A stretch of DNA of 64,000 nt. Source: Arcobacter iocasae (GTDB taxonomy: Bacteria; Campylobacterota; Campylobacteria; Campylobacterales; Arcobacteraceae). The notes under the pieces were generated by a model. The model did not search any database and had not been told where the DNA came from. It worked only from the letters and a program-made list of their open reading frames with translations. Position 1 is the stretch's first letter. Each line of letters begins with the position of its first letter. The stretch is taken from positions 1,178,001 to 1,242,000 of the forward strand of contig NZ_CP090177.1 of NCBI RefSeq assembly GCF_042214795.1, in the 5' to 3' direction. The translations under genes were made by a program, and so were the position numbers. Positions 1 to 7,877 of this stretch are shown here, in pieces.

Positions 1-168
1 AAAATCTTCGAACCTTATAAATCAACAAAAGAAGCACAACAAGGAACGGGACTAGGACTTTATATGTCTAAATTAATTATTGAAAATAACTTTCATGGTA
101 AAATATCTGCCCAAAATCTAGACAATAAAGCAGTCTTTACAATCACACTAAATAAGGACTTAGTATGA
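1..168 (+). CDS. Sensor histidine kinase, C-terminal fragment
   Basis: The window opens inside this gene, and only the last 55 codons are visible. The segment FEPYKSTKE followed by GTGLGLYMSKLIIEN is the F box and G2 box of a GHKL-type HATPase_c domain, so this is the ATP-binding end of a two-component sensor kinase. The sensory part and partner regulator lie outside the window. The stop codon (166-168) overlaps the 3' end of the convergent ribE gene by 9 bp, leaving no room for a separate terminator. Confidence 0.85.
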   Translation, partial: KIFEPYKSTKEAQQGTGLGLYMSKLIIENNFHGKISAQNLDNKAVFTITLNKDLV

Positions 169-777
169 TGCCATCATTTTATCAACTTGTCCCCAAGTCA
201 AATCATCATTTTTTTTATCTTTTTTAAACATATTATAAATATATCTTGCAAACATATCTGTTTCTAAATTTACTTTAGAACCTATTTTGTAAGTTTTAAA
301 CAGAGTATTTTCAACAGTGTGCGGAATAATTGTAAGTCTAAAAGAGTCTTTCATAACTTCATTTACAGTCAAGGAAACTCCATCAATACTAACACTTCCC
401 TTTGGAATAATATATTTAGAAAAAGAAGATGGTAGCGAAATTATAAAATCAGTGGAATTTCCATTTTTATTGATAGCTTTAACTATCCCTAGGCAATCCA
501 CATGACCTTGTACAATATGTCCTTCAAATCTATCACCCATCATCATAGCAGGCTCCATATGAACCTTACCTTTGTAATTTTCCATTGCCAATATTTTTTG
601 TGACTCAGGAGAAAGTTCCACAGAAAAAGTTCCACTTGCAACTCTCACAACTGTTAAACATGCTCCATTTATTGAGATAGAGTCTCCAATCTTTGGTTCA
701 TATTTTGCTTTTAGTGTAAGTACATTTGATTTGAAACTTAGCACCTCAGCCATCTCTCTTATTAGTCCTGTGAACAT
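160..777 (-). CDS. ribE: Riboflavin synthase alpha chain
   Basis: Riboflavin synthase dismutates two 6,7-dimethyl-8-ribityllumazine molecules into riboflavin and the pyrimidinedione precursor, the last step of cytosolic riboflavin synthesis. The 205-residue protein has the usual family length and begins with the diagnostic MFTGLI. It contains two lumazine-binding repeats: the first ends near GDSISINGACLTV, and the second opens with GHIVQGHVDC and repeats the pattern at GSVSIDGVSLTV. The gene is convergent with the kinase fragment and divergent from mnmG, so it appears to be a single-gene unit. Its promoter should lie in the 778-949 spacer. Confidence 0.95.
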   Translation of the reverse strand: MFTGLIREMAEVLSFKSNVLTLKAKYEPKIGDSISINGACLTVVRVASGTFSVELSPESQKILAMENYKGKVHMEPAMMMGDRFEGHIVQGHVDCLGIVKAINKNGNSTDFIISLPSSFSKYIIPKGSVSIDGVSLTVNEVMKDSFRLTIIPHTVENTLFKTYKIGSKVNLETDMFARYIYNMFKKDKKNDDLTWGQVDKMMASY

Positions 778-949
778 GTTTTTCCTTTAAAATTGCTGTA
801 AATCTTGAAATATTTGGTATAATACCGAAAACTTATTGAGAAGCTAATTTTAAACTATTCTAATTTTTTAACCTAACTTTCAAACACTTTTCAATATAAA
901 CAAAAAAAGATAAAGATACATTAGACAATTGTATACTTATGGAGATAAA

Positions 950-2842
950 ATGAAATATGATGTAATCGTAGTCGGTGGAGGACATGCTGGAATTGAAGCC
1001 TCATTGGCAAGTGCAAGAATGGGTAAAAAAACTCTTCTTGTAACTATGCTAGTTGAACAAATCGGAGCAGCAAGTTGTAACCCCGCTATTGGTGGATTGG
1101 CAAAAGGACATTTAGTAAGAGAATTAGATGCCCTTGGTGGAGAGATGGGACTTTGTACAGATAGTGCAGGTATTCAATTTAGAATATTAAACGCTTCTAA
1201 AGGTGCAGCAGTCCAAGGAAGTCGTGCACAAATTGATATGGATAGATATAGAACATACATGAGAAAAGTATGTCACAATACAGAAAATCTAGAAATCTAT
1301 CAAGATGAAGTAAGTTCACTTTTAACAAAAGATGAAAACGGTCTTGAAGTTTGTGGTGTAAAAACAAAACTTGGTGAAGAGTTCGAATCAAAAAAAGTGA
1401 TTCTTACAACTGGAACATTTATGAAAGGTCTTATTCACATAGGAACTTCAACTTATGATGCGGGAAGAGCGTGGGAATTACCCTCTTCTACTTTATCAAC
1501 ACAGTTAAAAGAGTTTGGACTAAATGTTGGAAGACTAAAAACAGGAACACCTGCAAGAATTGATGCAAAATCAATAGACTTTTCAAAAATGGAAGAGCAT
1601 GGAGGAGATGAAAAACCAACTCCTTTCTCATTTAGAACAGATAAGTCAACTTTTAACCCAAAACAACACCCGTGTTATATCACATACACAAACTTGGGAA
1701 CCCATGGAAAAATATCTAGTAACTTCCACAGAGCACCTCTATTTACTGGACAAATCAAAGGAAGTGGACCTAGATACTGTCCAAGTATTGAAGATAAGGT
1801 AAATAGATTTTCTGAGCGAGATAGACATCAACTATTTTTAGAACCTCAAACAGCAATGGCAACAGAATATTATATCAATGGATTAAGTACTTCTATGCCA
1901 ATTGATGTTCAAAAAGAGATGATACACTCAATAGCTGGTTTAGAAAATGCCAAAATTGTGAGATATGGATATGCCATAGAGTATGATTATGTTGACCCAA
2001 CAGAACTAAAACATACCCTTGAAACTAAAAAAGTAAAAAACCTATATCATGCTGGGCAAATTAATGCTACTACAGGATATGAAGAAGCAGCTTCTCAAGG
2101 ACTAATGGCTGGTATCAATGCTTCACTTGCAATTGATAATAAAGAGCCTTTAATCCTAAGAAGAGATGAAGCATACATTGGTGTTTTGATTGACGATTTA
2201 GTTACAAAAGGAACAGCTGAACCATATAGAATGTTTACAAGTCGAGCAGAATATAGACTACTTCTAAGAGAAGAAGGAGCAGATATAAGACTTAGTGAGT
2301 ACGGTCATAAAATTGGACTTATAAGTGATGAAACAATCCAAAAAGTACAATACAAAGAAAAATGTATAAAAGAAGCAATTGATTTTATGAAAAAGGAATG
2401 GTTTACTTCAAAAAAAGAGAATCTAGAACTTCTAGAAAAACTTGGACAAGATAAAATCAAAGATAGAGTTTTATTACTTGATATAGTTGGAAGAAATGGT
2501 GTTACAACAGAAAACTTTGATGAACTTTGCCCTCAATTTAAAGAGTTAGACAACTATATAAAAGAGCAAATAATAATCGAAGCGAAATATTATAGATATG
2601 TTGAAAAACAACAAAAACAAATAGAAAAAATGAAAAAAATGATTCAATTAAAAATACCAGAAAATTTTGATTATAAAGAAATCCCTGGACTTTCAAATGA
2701 AGCAATCGAAAAGCTAGAAAAGTTTAGACCACCAACTCTTTTCAATGCAGGAGAAATTTCAGGAATAACACCAGCTGCAGTTGATGTTATTCATTTGTAT
2801 ATAAATTTACAAAATAAAACAGTAAAAAATGCAACTGCATAA
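950..2842 (+). CDS. mnmG: tRNA uridine-5-carboxymethylaminomethyl(34) synthesis enzyme MnmG (GidA)
   Basis: MnmG is the FAD-dependent partner of MnmE. Together they install carboxymethylaminomethyl groups at wobble U34 of several tRNAs in the cytosol. The N-terminus carries the FAD-binding VVGGGHAGIEAS motif. The family signatures CNPAIGGLAKGHLVRE and GTFMKGLIHIG follow, and the C-terminal helical domain for MnmE and tRNA binding is present. I chose the ATG at 950 (630 residues) because GGAG lies 5 nt upstream and the Rossmann motif then starts at the usual place. An upstream in-frame TTG at 929 would add seven residues without a better ribosome site. Confidence 0.96.
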   Translation: MKYDVIVVGGGHAGIEASLASARMGKKTLLVTMLVEQIGAASCNPAIGGLAKGHLVRELDALGGEMGLCTDSAGIQFRILNASKGAAVQGSRAQIDMDRYRTYMRKVCHNTENLEIYQDEVSSLLTKDENGLEVCGVKTKLGEEFESKKVILTTGTFMKGLIHIGTSTYDAGRAWELPSSTLSTQLKEFGLNVGRLKTGTPARIDAKSIDFSKMEEHGGDEKPTPFSFRTDKSTFNPKQHPCYITYTNLGTHGKISSNFHRAPLFTGQIKGSGPRYCPSIEDKVNRFSERDRHQLFLEPQTAMATEYYINGLSTSMPIDVQKEMIHSIAGLENAKIVRYGYAIEYDYVDPTELKHTLETKKVKNLYHAGQINATTGYEEAASQGLMAGINASLAIDNKEPLILRRDEAYIGVLIDDLVTKGTAEPYRMFTSRAEYRLLLREEGADIRLSEYGHKIGLISDETIQKVQYKEKCIKEAIDFMKKEWFTSKKENLELLEKLGQDKIKDRVLLLDIVGRNGVTTENFDELCPQFKELDNYIKEQIIIEAKYYRYVEKQQKQIEKMKKMIQLKIPENFDYKEIPGLSNEAIEKLEKFRPPTLFNAGEISGITPAAVDVIHLYINLQNKTVKNATA

Positions 2843-2868
2843 AAAACAAAATTTATCATCTTATTTCT

Positions 2869-2901
2869 AAAGGCTAAGTTCAAATGAACTTAGCCTTTTT
2901 T
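2869..2901 (+). terminator. Rho-independent terminator of mnmG
   Basis: A perfect 14-bp stem (core AGGCTAAGTTCA, loop AA) is followed by a run of T residues, 26 bp after the mnmG stop codon. Confidence 0.9.
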
Positions 2902-2930
2902 ATTGTAATTATTTTATTTCAAAAGCTATT

Positions 2931-2993
2931 TATAGGAATAGGCAAGAGAAATAGAGTATTTATATAGCCATTCCCTTCATAATTTTATATAAT
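2931..2993 (+). promoter_or_regulatory. Promoter of the AraC-type regulator with putative AraC box (copy 1)
   Basis: Positions 2931-2955 hold a 25-bp motif with the core AGGAATAGGCAA (2934-2945) and a distal TAGA. A TATAAT -10 hexamer follows at 2988-2993, after 32 intervening bases. Related motifs with the identical 32-base gap stand before the cupin gene (4015-4077) and before the molybdoenzyme operon (12648-12586, minus strand). There is no recognisable -35 box, as expected for an activator-dependent promoter. That the AraC protein encoded at 3033 binds here, giving autoregulation, is inference. Confidence 0.6.
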
Positions 2994-3032
2994 AATGTAA
3001 TAATGAAAATATTTCTTAATTAAAGGATTATC

Positions 3033-3944
3033 ATGACTGATTCAATTGATTCGTACAGATTTGAATTAATAGATTTTTTAAAATCAAAATACAGTTTCTC
3101 TGGTGCCATACAATCTTATATTCCATGTTTAGATTTTTATTTTTCCAACCAGCCATCAGAATTTACTAGTATCATGTATGAACCGTCATTATGTATTATT
3201 TTGCAAGGAAGTAAAGCAGTAGGTTTTGGGGATAACCTTTACAATTATAATTCAAAAGAGTATTTACTTTCATCAACATATGTACCTGCAAAAGTTCAAA
3301 TCCTCGAAGCATCACAAGAAAAGCCGTATATATCTTTAAGAATAAGATTTAAAATAGAAGATATTTATGAAGTTCTTAAAAACACCAATCCAGAAAAATT
3401 ATTGTTTACAAAAAAATCTGAAAAAGGACTTTTTTTTGATGAAATGAGCGAACGATTGTATAATCCAATAGCAAGATTAGTTAAACTATTAGATAAGCCT
3501 AAAGAAGACATTAACTATCTCTCTCCTTTTATTATTAAAGAGATTCTCTTTATTTTAATTAATGACAAAAGTGGATACTTTTTAAATAAATTTGCAATGG
3601 AAGGTACAATTTCTAACAAAATAGTTAAAGTAATCAATGAAATCAAAGACAATTTTAGTGATAAACTGTCTATTAAAGAATTAGCTGATTTAATCAATAT
3701 AAGTGAGTCTTCTTTGTACCAAAACTTTAAAACTATTACATCGATGTCTCCCCTTCAGTTTCAAAAAAAACTTAGACTTGAAGAAGCAAAACAGTTACTA
3801 TTAGGTAGAAACATTGAAATTGCAGAAGTTGCTTATATCGTTGGATATGAGAGTCCTTCTCAATTTAGTAGAGAATTTTCCAGAATGTTTGGTACATCTC
3901 CTAAAGCTTTTATACTCTCTACCAAAATAGAAAAAACTGCTTAA
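3033..3944 (+). CDS. AraC family transcriptional regulator (AraC_N type, YqhC-like)
   Basis: The 303-residue cytosolic DNA-binding regulator has an AraC_N sensor domain in roughly the first 180 residues (MYEPSLCIILQGSK, then the cupin-like strand segment). A C-terminal double helix-turn-helix follows at about 195-300: IKELADLINISESSLYQNFK, then the AraC signature around EVAYIVGYESPSQFSREF. AraC_N regulators such as E. coli YqhC control aldehyde reductases, which fits the downstream alcohol dehydrogenase. AAGGA lies 7 nt before the ATG. Its own promoter, the cupin operon and the divergent molybdoenzyme operon share a 25-bp motif, so it probably governs all three. The inducer is unknown. Confidence 0.9.
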   Translation: MTDSIDSYRFELIDFLKSKYSFSGAIQSYIPCLDFYFSNQPSEFTSIMYEPSLCIILQGSKAVGFGDNLYNYNSKEYLLSSTYVPAKVQILEASQEKPYISLRIRFKIEDIYEVLKNTNPEKLLFTKKSEKGLFFDEMSERLYNPIARLVKLLDKPKEDINYLSPFIIKEILFILINDKSGYFLNKFAMEGTISNKIVKVINEIKDNFSDKLSIKELADLINISESSLYQNFKTITSMSPLQFQKKLRLEEAKQLLLGRNIEIAEVAYIVGYESPSQFSREFSRMFGTSPKAFILSTKIEKTA

Positions 3945-3959
3945 TATTTTTCTCTCTTA

Positions 3960-3986
3960 AAATGTAGAGTAAACTTCTCTACATTT
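3960..3986 (+). terminator. Hairpin downstream of the AraC gene
   Basis: A perfect 10-bp stem (AAATGTAGAG with CTCTACATTT) with a 7-nt loop lies 15 bp after the AraC stop codon. There is no strong T-run behind it, so it may be a weak terminator or an RNA-stabilising structure. Confidence 0.5.
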
Positions 3987-4014
3987 CATCTCTTATCATC
4001 TAAATTTTTATTTT

Positions 4015-4077
4015 TATAGTATTAGGCAACTAGCATGGATTAATGTTCTAGTTAAATTCTTTTAAATGAATTAAAAT
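4015..4077 (+). promoter_or_regulatory. Promoter of the cupin-adh operon with putative AraC box (copy 2)
   Basis: Positions 4015-4039 match the 25-bp motif seen before the AraC gene, with the core AGTATTAGGCAA at 4018-4029. The -10-like hexamer TAAAAT at 4072-4077 sits exactly 32 bases further on, the same gap as in the other two copies. A short inverted repeat, AACTAG (4028-4033) with CTAGTT (4048-4053), overlaps the box. This copy is more diverged in the left half of the motif than copies 1 and 3. Confidence 0.55.
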
Positions 4078-4091
4078 ATATAAGAGAAAAT

Positions 4092-4601
4092 TTGGAGAGA
4101 ACAGATGAAAAAATATTTTTACTAGGTTTCGTTGTGATGTCTATATCACTTCAAGTTAAAGCAAATCAAGGAGAAAAAAATATGGACAATATATCAAAAA
4201 TAGAATCAAGAGCATCAATAGCTGTAAGTAAATCAGATTATAAAAACTACTTTACAGGAGGAGAGGTAAGAATAGATATGCTTTATCCCCAAAGTGATGC
4301 AAAAACACATGGAGGTGCATATGTGATTTTTGAGTCAAAAGCTAGAACAAATTGGCACTCTCATCCAGCTGGGCAACATATTATAGTAAGTTCTGGAGTT
4401 GGGTACTATCAAGAATGGGGAAAACCTATTCAAGTTATAAAAGCAGGAGATGTTGTTTGGATTCCAATAGGTGTAAAACACTGGCATGGAGCATCTAAAG
4501 ATATAGCTATGACACATCTAGTAGTAACTGGTGCAAATCAAGATGGAAAAAATGTTGATTGGTTAGAAGCTGTTAGCGATAAACAATACACTATTAACTA
4601 A
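4092..4601 (+). CDS. Exported cupin protein, manganese hydroxynitrile lyase-like; N-terminus probably frameshifted
   Basis: A single-domain cupin resembling the small manganese cupins known as (R)-mandelonitrile lyases. Shared features are FTGGEVRIDMLYP, the metal-binding WHSHPAGQ (H89, H91, Q95 in this frame), GDVVWIPIGVKHWHG (H130/H132) and the closing VDWLEAVSDKQY. The natural substrate in such clusters is uncertain. The frame opens only at a TTG (4092). The ATG at 4105, well placed behind GGAGAG, runs into a stop after an A6 tract. One more A would give a typical signal peptide beginning MKKIFLLGFVV. A second start, ATG 4182 behind AAGGAG, would yield a cytosolic form. First gene of an operon reaching at least to 6416. 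Confidence 0.8.
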   Translation: MERTDEKIFLLGFVVMSISLQVKANQGEKNMDNISKIESRASIAVSKSDYKNYFTGGEVRIDMLYPQSDAKTHGGAYVIFESKARTNWHSHPAGQHIIVSSGVGYYQEWGKPIQVIKAGDVVWIPIGVKHWHGASKDIAMTHLVVTGANQDGKNVDWLEAVSDKQYTIN

Positions 4602-4610
4602 GGACAAGAA

Positions 4611-4759
4611 ATGAGGCAATTAGTCAAATTATTTTTATTTCTACCACTTTTTATTTTTGCAAATGAGAGTATGGGAAGTGATAAAATACTAAAGTTGGGA
4701 GAAATGAAGCAAAAACTGCAAACGATATTTTACAAGAAGTTTTGAAAACCAGAAAATAA
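4611..4759 (+). pseudogene. Remnant of a small exported protein gene
   Basis: Ten bases after the cupin stop, an ATG behind AAGGA opens a 44-codon frame. It starts with a good signal peptide (MRQLVKLFLFLPLFIFA, then NESMGSDKILKLGEM) but stops at 4743-4745. In another frame the sequence continues as NDILQEVLKTRK and stops at 4757-4759, as though a body was deleted and the frame lost. A regular export signal with almost no mature protein suggests an internally deleted gene. Its original family cannot be told; carboxymuconolactone decarboxylase-like proteins often accompany such cupins, but nothing here proves it. Confidence 0.5.
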
Positions 4760-4784
4760 TTATTTTAAATTATAGGGAAAAATT

Positions 4785-5948
4785 ATGTGTGAAGAATCGA
4801 ACAAAAACAAAAGAAGAGACTTTATAAAAAAAACCACAATGATTGGTGCAGGTTTAGTTTTTTATAAACCAGCAGATATTTTAGCAAATGAAAAAGGATA
4901 TATAATGAATAAAACAATAAAAACAAAAGCTTACGCAGCATTCGATGAATCAGGCGTAATTAAGCCATGGGAGTTTGAAAGAAGAGCTGTAGCTGATGAT
5001 GATATTTTAATTGAAATAAAAGCAGCAAGTATTTGTCACTCTGATATTCATCAAGAAAAAGGACACTGGGGAAAACAACAATATCCACAAGTCCCAGGGC
5101 ATGAAATTGCAGGAATTATTACTCAAGTTGGAAAAAATGTAACTAAGTTTAAAGTTGGTGATAGAGCTGGTGTTGGTTGTATGGTTGATGGTTGTACTAC
5201 TTGTGAAAATGAAGAACAGTATCAATCTGATACTTTGTTTACCTATGGATTTCCAGATAAAAGAGAACCAACTGGAATTAGCCAAGGTGGTTATTCAACT
5301 CATATAGTTGTAAGAGACCATTTTGCAGTGCATCTTCCTGAAAATCTTAGTTTTGAAAAAGCAGCTCCACTTTTATGTGCGGGAATTACTACATATTCAC
5401 CAATAGTAAATGCACAAATTAAAAAAGGAGATAAAGTTGCCGTTGCAGGTATTGGTGGGTTAGGTCATATGGCTGTAAAACTTGCAGTTTCAAAAGGAGC
5501 TGAAGTATATGCATTAACAACAACAGCAGACAAAGTTGATAGCATAAAAGCAATGGGTGCAAAAGAAGTTATTGTAGTAGATGATACTAAAAAATTACAA
5601 CAATATGCTGGACAAATGGATTATTTGATTTGTACTATTCCCTATCAATTTGATGTTGCATCTTATGCCCGTGTTGTTAAGCCTTACGGATACTTTACCT
5701 TAGTTGGTATGCCAGAAGATTTCAAAATCACTTTAAATAACCTTGGTTTAGCAGCAAGTAGAGTTAACTTTAATGCTTCACTTATTGGGGGAATGAAAGA
5801 GACTCAAGAGATGATAGATTATTGTGCAAAACACAATGTTTTACCTGAAATTGAAATGATTAAAGCCCAAGAGATTACACAAGCTTGGAAAAATATCGTT
5901 GATAAAAAAGCACGATATAGATATGTAATTGATACTGCAACAATTTAA
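4785..5948 (+). CDS. Zinc-dependent alcohol dehydrogenase (YahK/cinnamyl-alcohol type) with Tat signal
   Basis: A medium-chain dehydrogenase interconverting aldehydes and alcohols with NAD(P)H. Catalytic zinc ligands are visible: C84 (ICHSD), H106-E107 (PGHEIAG) and C198 (LLCAGITTYSP). The nucleotide-binding motif is GIGGLG at 222-227. The N-terminus KRRDFIKKTTMIGAG is a twin-arginine signal, unusual for this cytosolic family. A standard start, M41 at 4905 behind AAGGA, would give the normal cytosolic enzyme. The structural-zinc loop is degenerate: only C137 and C140 of the usual four cysteines remain, and the loop is about four residues shorter than in YahK. It follows the cupin and the remnant gene and precedes the cyclophilin-like gene. 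Confidence 0.9.
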   Translation: MCEESNKNKRRDFIKKTTMIGAGLVFYKPADILANEKGYIMNKTIKTKAYAAFDESGVIKPWEFERRAVADDDILIEIKAASICHSDIHQEKGHWGKQQYPQVPGHEIAGIITQVGKNVTKFKVGDRAGVGCMVDGCTTCENEEQYQSDTLFTYGFPDKREPTGISQGGYSTHIVVRDHFAVHLPENLSFEKAAPLLCAGITTYSPIVNAQIKKGDKVAVAGIGGLGHMAVKLAVSKGAEVYALTTTADKVDSIKAMGAKEVIVVDDTKKLQQYAGQMDYLICTIPYQFDVASYARVVKPYGYFTLVGMPEDFKITLNNLGLAASRVNFNASLIGGMKETQEMIDYCAKHNVLPEIEMIKAQEITQAWKNIVDKKARYRYVIDTATI

Positions 5949-5966
5949 AAGATTTTGGTATCAAGT

Positions 5967-6416
5967 ATGAAACAAAAACTATTAATCATTTTTTCATTAT
6001 TACTATTTTTACAAAGTTTTATGACAATTACTGCAAATGAAATAAAACAAAAGGATAAGGATATGGGCAATAAAATTACAATTACAATAGGTCAAAAAGA
6101 ATTTGTTGCAACGCTAGAAGAAAATGAAACAGTAAAAGAATTAAAAAAAAGGCTACCACTATCTATCACTATGAATGACCTACATAGCAATGAAAAGTAT
6201 TATCACTTTTCAAAAGCTTTGCCAACAGACAGTTATAGCCCTAAGTTTATAAATGCTGGAGATATAATGCTTTATGATAATTACAGTTTAGTTCTTTTTT
6301 ATAAAACTTTTTCTACACCATATAGGTATACAAAGATAGGTCATATTGATGATACTCATAGTTTAGAAGAAACTCTTGGTTCAGAAGATATTGCTATCAC
6401 ATTTGATCTCAAATGA
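5967..6416 (+). CDS. Cyclophilin-like fold protein with signal peptide
   Basis: The first 26 residues (MKQKLLIIFSLLLFLQSF and following) form a Sec signal peptide. The remaining domain matches the bacterial cyclophilin-like family (Cyclophil_like2): the ITIGQKEFVATL opening, LPLSITMNDLHSNEKYYHF, GDIMLYDNYSLVLFYKTF and the closing GSEDIAITF. These proteins have a cyclophilin fold without proven isomerase activity and often accompany oxidoreductases of aldehyde-response loci. I prefer ATG 5967 to the in-frame TTG at 5955. An internal ATG (6063) behind AAGGA would give just the domain without the signal. The gene starts 18 bp after the dehydrogenase stop, so it is co-transcribed. Confidence 0.8.
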   Translation: MKQKLLIIFSLLLFLQSFMTITANEIKQKDKDMGNKITITIGQKEFVATLEENETVKELKKRLPLSITMNDLHSNEKYYHFSKALPTDSYSPKFINAGDIMLYDNYSLVLFYKTFSTPYRYTKIGHIDDTHSLEETLGSEDIAITFDLK

Positions 6417-6444
6417 TTTTCTTATCACTCAATTATACATATTA

Positions 6445-6472
6445 AGGTACAAGAAATACTCTTCTTGTGCCT
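6445..6472. terminator. Hairpin between the cyclophilin-like gene and the MFS gene
   Basis: Arms of 11 bp (AGGTACAAGAA with TTCTTGTGCCT, one G-U pair) enclose a 6-nt loop. There is no T-run, so full termination is doubtful. It could attenuate transcription into the exporter gene or protect the upstream mRNA. Confidence 0.4.
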
Positions 6473-6516
6473 ATCTATCACATAGCAAACAACTTTAAAA
6501 TATTATTAGGAAAAAC

Positions 6517-7722
6517 ATGAAGAAAAGAATAAAAATTAATGAAGAATCTTCTGTTCCACTTTGGGGAGCAGTTTGGGCAATGTCATTATGTGCAATGGTT
6601 TTAGTTGCATCAGAATTTATGCCAGTAAGTTTACTAACACCAATAGCAAGTGAGTTAGCAATCACAGAAGGTCATGCGGGACAATCTATATCAATATCAG
6701 GGCTATTTGCATTAGTTACGAGCCTTTTTATTACATCAATTATTGGACATACAGATAGAAGAAGCGTATTACTTTTTTTTACAGCCTTAATGGGTGTAGC
6801 AGGGGTAATGGTAGCATTTGCACCTAATTCAAATATATTAATGATTGGTCGAGCTGTTTTAGGTATTTGTATTGGTGGGTTTTGGTCTATGTCAGCTGCT
6901 ACAATTATGCGCCTTGTACCTAAAGAAATTGTACCAAAGGCATTAGCTATCTTAAATGGTGGAAATGCCTTAGCAACTACAGTTGCAGCTCCTTTGGGAA
7001 GTTTTCTTGGTGGGATTATTGGGTGGAGAGGAGCATTTTTTTGTATTGTTCCAATTGCTGTTATTACTTTCATCTGGCAATATAAAAGTATGCCACACTT
7101 GCCTGCACGGCATGTATATGGACATAGACCAAAGTTTAGTAGTGTATTTAAACTTTTAAAACAATGGAAGGTTACTTTAGGAATGCTTGCAACAATGTTC
7201 TTTTTTATGGGACAATTTGCACTATTTACTTATCTTAGACCTTTTCTAGAAATACATACAGGTGTAGATGTTGAAACACTATCACTAATTTTATTAGCTA
7301 TGGGTGTATCAGGTCTTATAGGAACTTTTGTTATTGGAAATATTTTAAAAACAAGACTTTATAGTTTACTAATTATCATTCCTTTTTTAATGATAATTAT
7401 TGTAATTTCTCTTCTTTATTTTGGAGATTCTTTATTAGCTGTATTTATTCTTATGAGTTTTTGGGGACTTTTGGGAACATCAGCCCCAGTTGCTTGGTGG
7501 ACATGGCTTAGTAAAACTTTACCTAATGATACAGAAGCTGGTGGAGGATTGATGGTTGCAGTTGCACAATTGGCTATTACCGTAGGTGCTGCAGGTGGAG
7601 GTTTACTTTTTGATATTTACGGTTATGAAATTACTTTTGTATTTAGTGCAATCATTTTAGCAGTTGCCACACTCATGGCAAGTGTAACTGCAGTTTATAC
7701 ATATAAAAAAGAAAAAGCATAA
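6517..7722 (+). CDS. MFS efflux transporter, NepI/AraJ-like (DHA1 family)
   Basis: A 401-residue inner-membrane protein with about 12 hydrophobic helices. It is close to the E. coli purine ribonucleoside exporter NepI across the first half: EFMPVSLLTPIASEL, SLFITSIIGHTDRR, GRAVLGICIGGFWSMSAA and VPKALAILNGG all have direct NepI counterparts. It should act as a proton-coupled exporter; the substrate here may be a toxic metabolite of the locus rather than a nucleoside. AGGAAAAAC precedes the ATG. The gene lies 100 bp after the cyclophilin-like gene behind a hairpin, so it may be read through from the AraC-controlled promoter or have its own. Confidence 0.88.
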   Translation: MKKRIKINEESSVPLWGAVWAMSLCAMVLVASEFMPVSLLTPIASELAITEGHAGQSISISGLFALVTSLFITSIIGHTDRRSVLLFFTALMGVAGVMVAFAPNSNILMIGRAVLGICIGGFWSMSAATIMRLVPKEIVPKALAILNGGNALATTVAAPLGSFLGGIIGWRGAFFCIVPIAVITFIWQYKSMPHLPARHVYGHRPKFSSVFKLLKQWKVTLGMLATMFFFMGQFALFTYLRPFLEIHTGVDVETLSLILLAMGVSGLIGTFVIGNILKTRLYSLLIIIPFLMIIIVISLLYFGDSLLAVFILMSFWGLLGTSAPVAWWTWLSKTLPNDTEAGGGLMVAVAQLAITVGAAGGGLLFDIYGYEITFVFSAIILAVATLMASVTAVYTYKKEKA

Positions 7723-7772
7723 TAAAAATTTAAAGGATTACTCATGCTTAAAACTAAGTACGAGTAATTCTT

Positions 7773-7877
7773 CTAATTTAAAAAAAGATTTACATCTTCT
7801 AAAGTATCAATATCCCTACAAAAAGTTTTTTTAAGCTCAATATTTATACAAGCCTCTTTTTGTAAAATTAATTTAAA
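7773..7877 (-). pseudogene. C-terminal remnant of a second MocA-like nucleotidyltransferase
   Basis: The minus strand encodes 34 codons with no start (ILQKEACINIELKK, then RDIDTLEDV) before a TAG stop at 7773. They match the C-terminus of the intact MocA-like protein encoded at 8598-9182 (ILKNEKCISISLEKK, then DIDTVEDM). The remnant overlaps the SDR stop codon by 5 bp. It therefore looks like the 3' end of a paralogue or former duplicate whose body was replaced when the SDR gene arrived at the end of the operon. No function expected. Confidence 0.7.

Noticed and set aside
490..497. A further TAGGCAA match inside ribE
   Set aside because: It lies in coding sequence, and neither the flanking motif positions nor a -10 box at the shared spacing is present.
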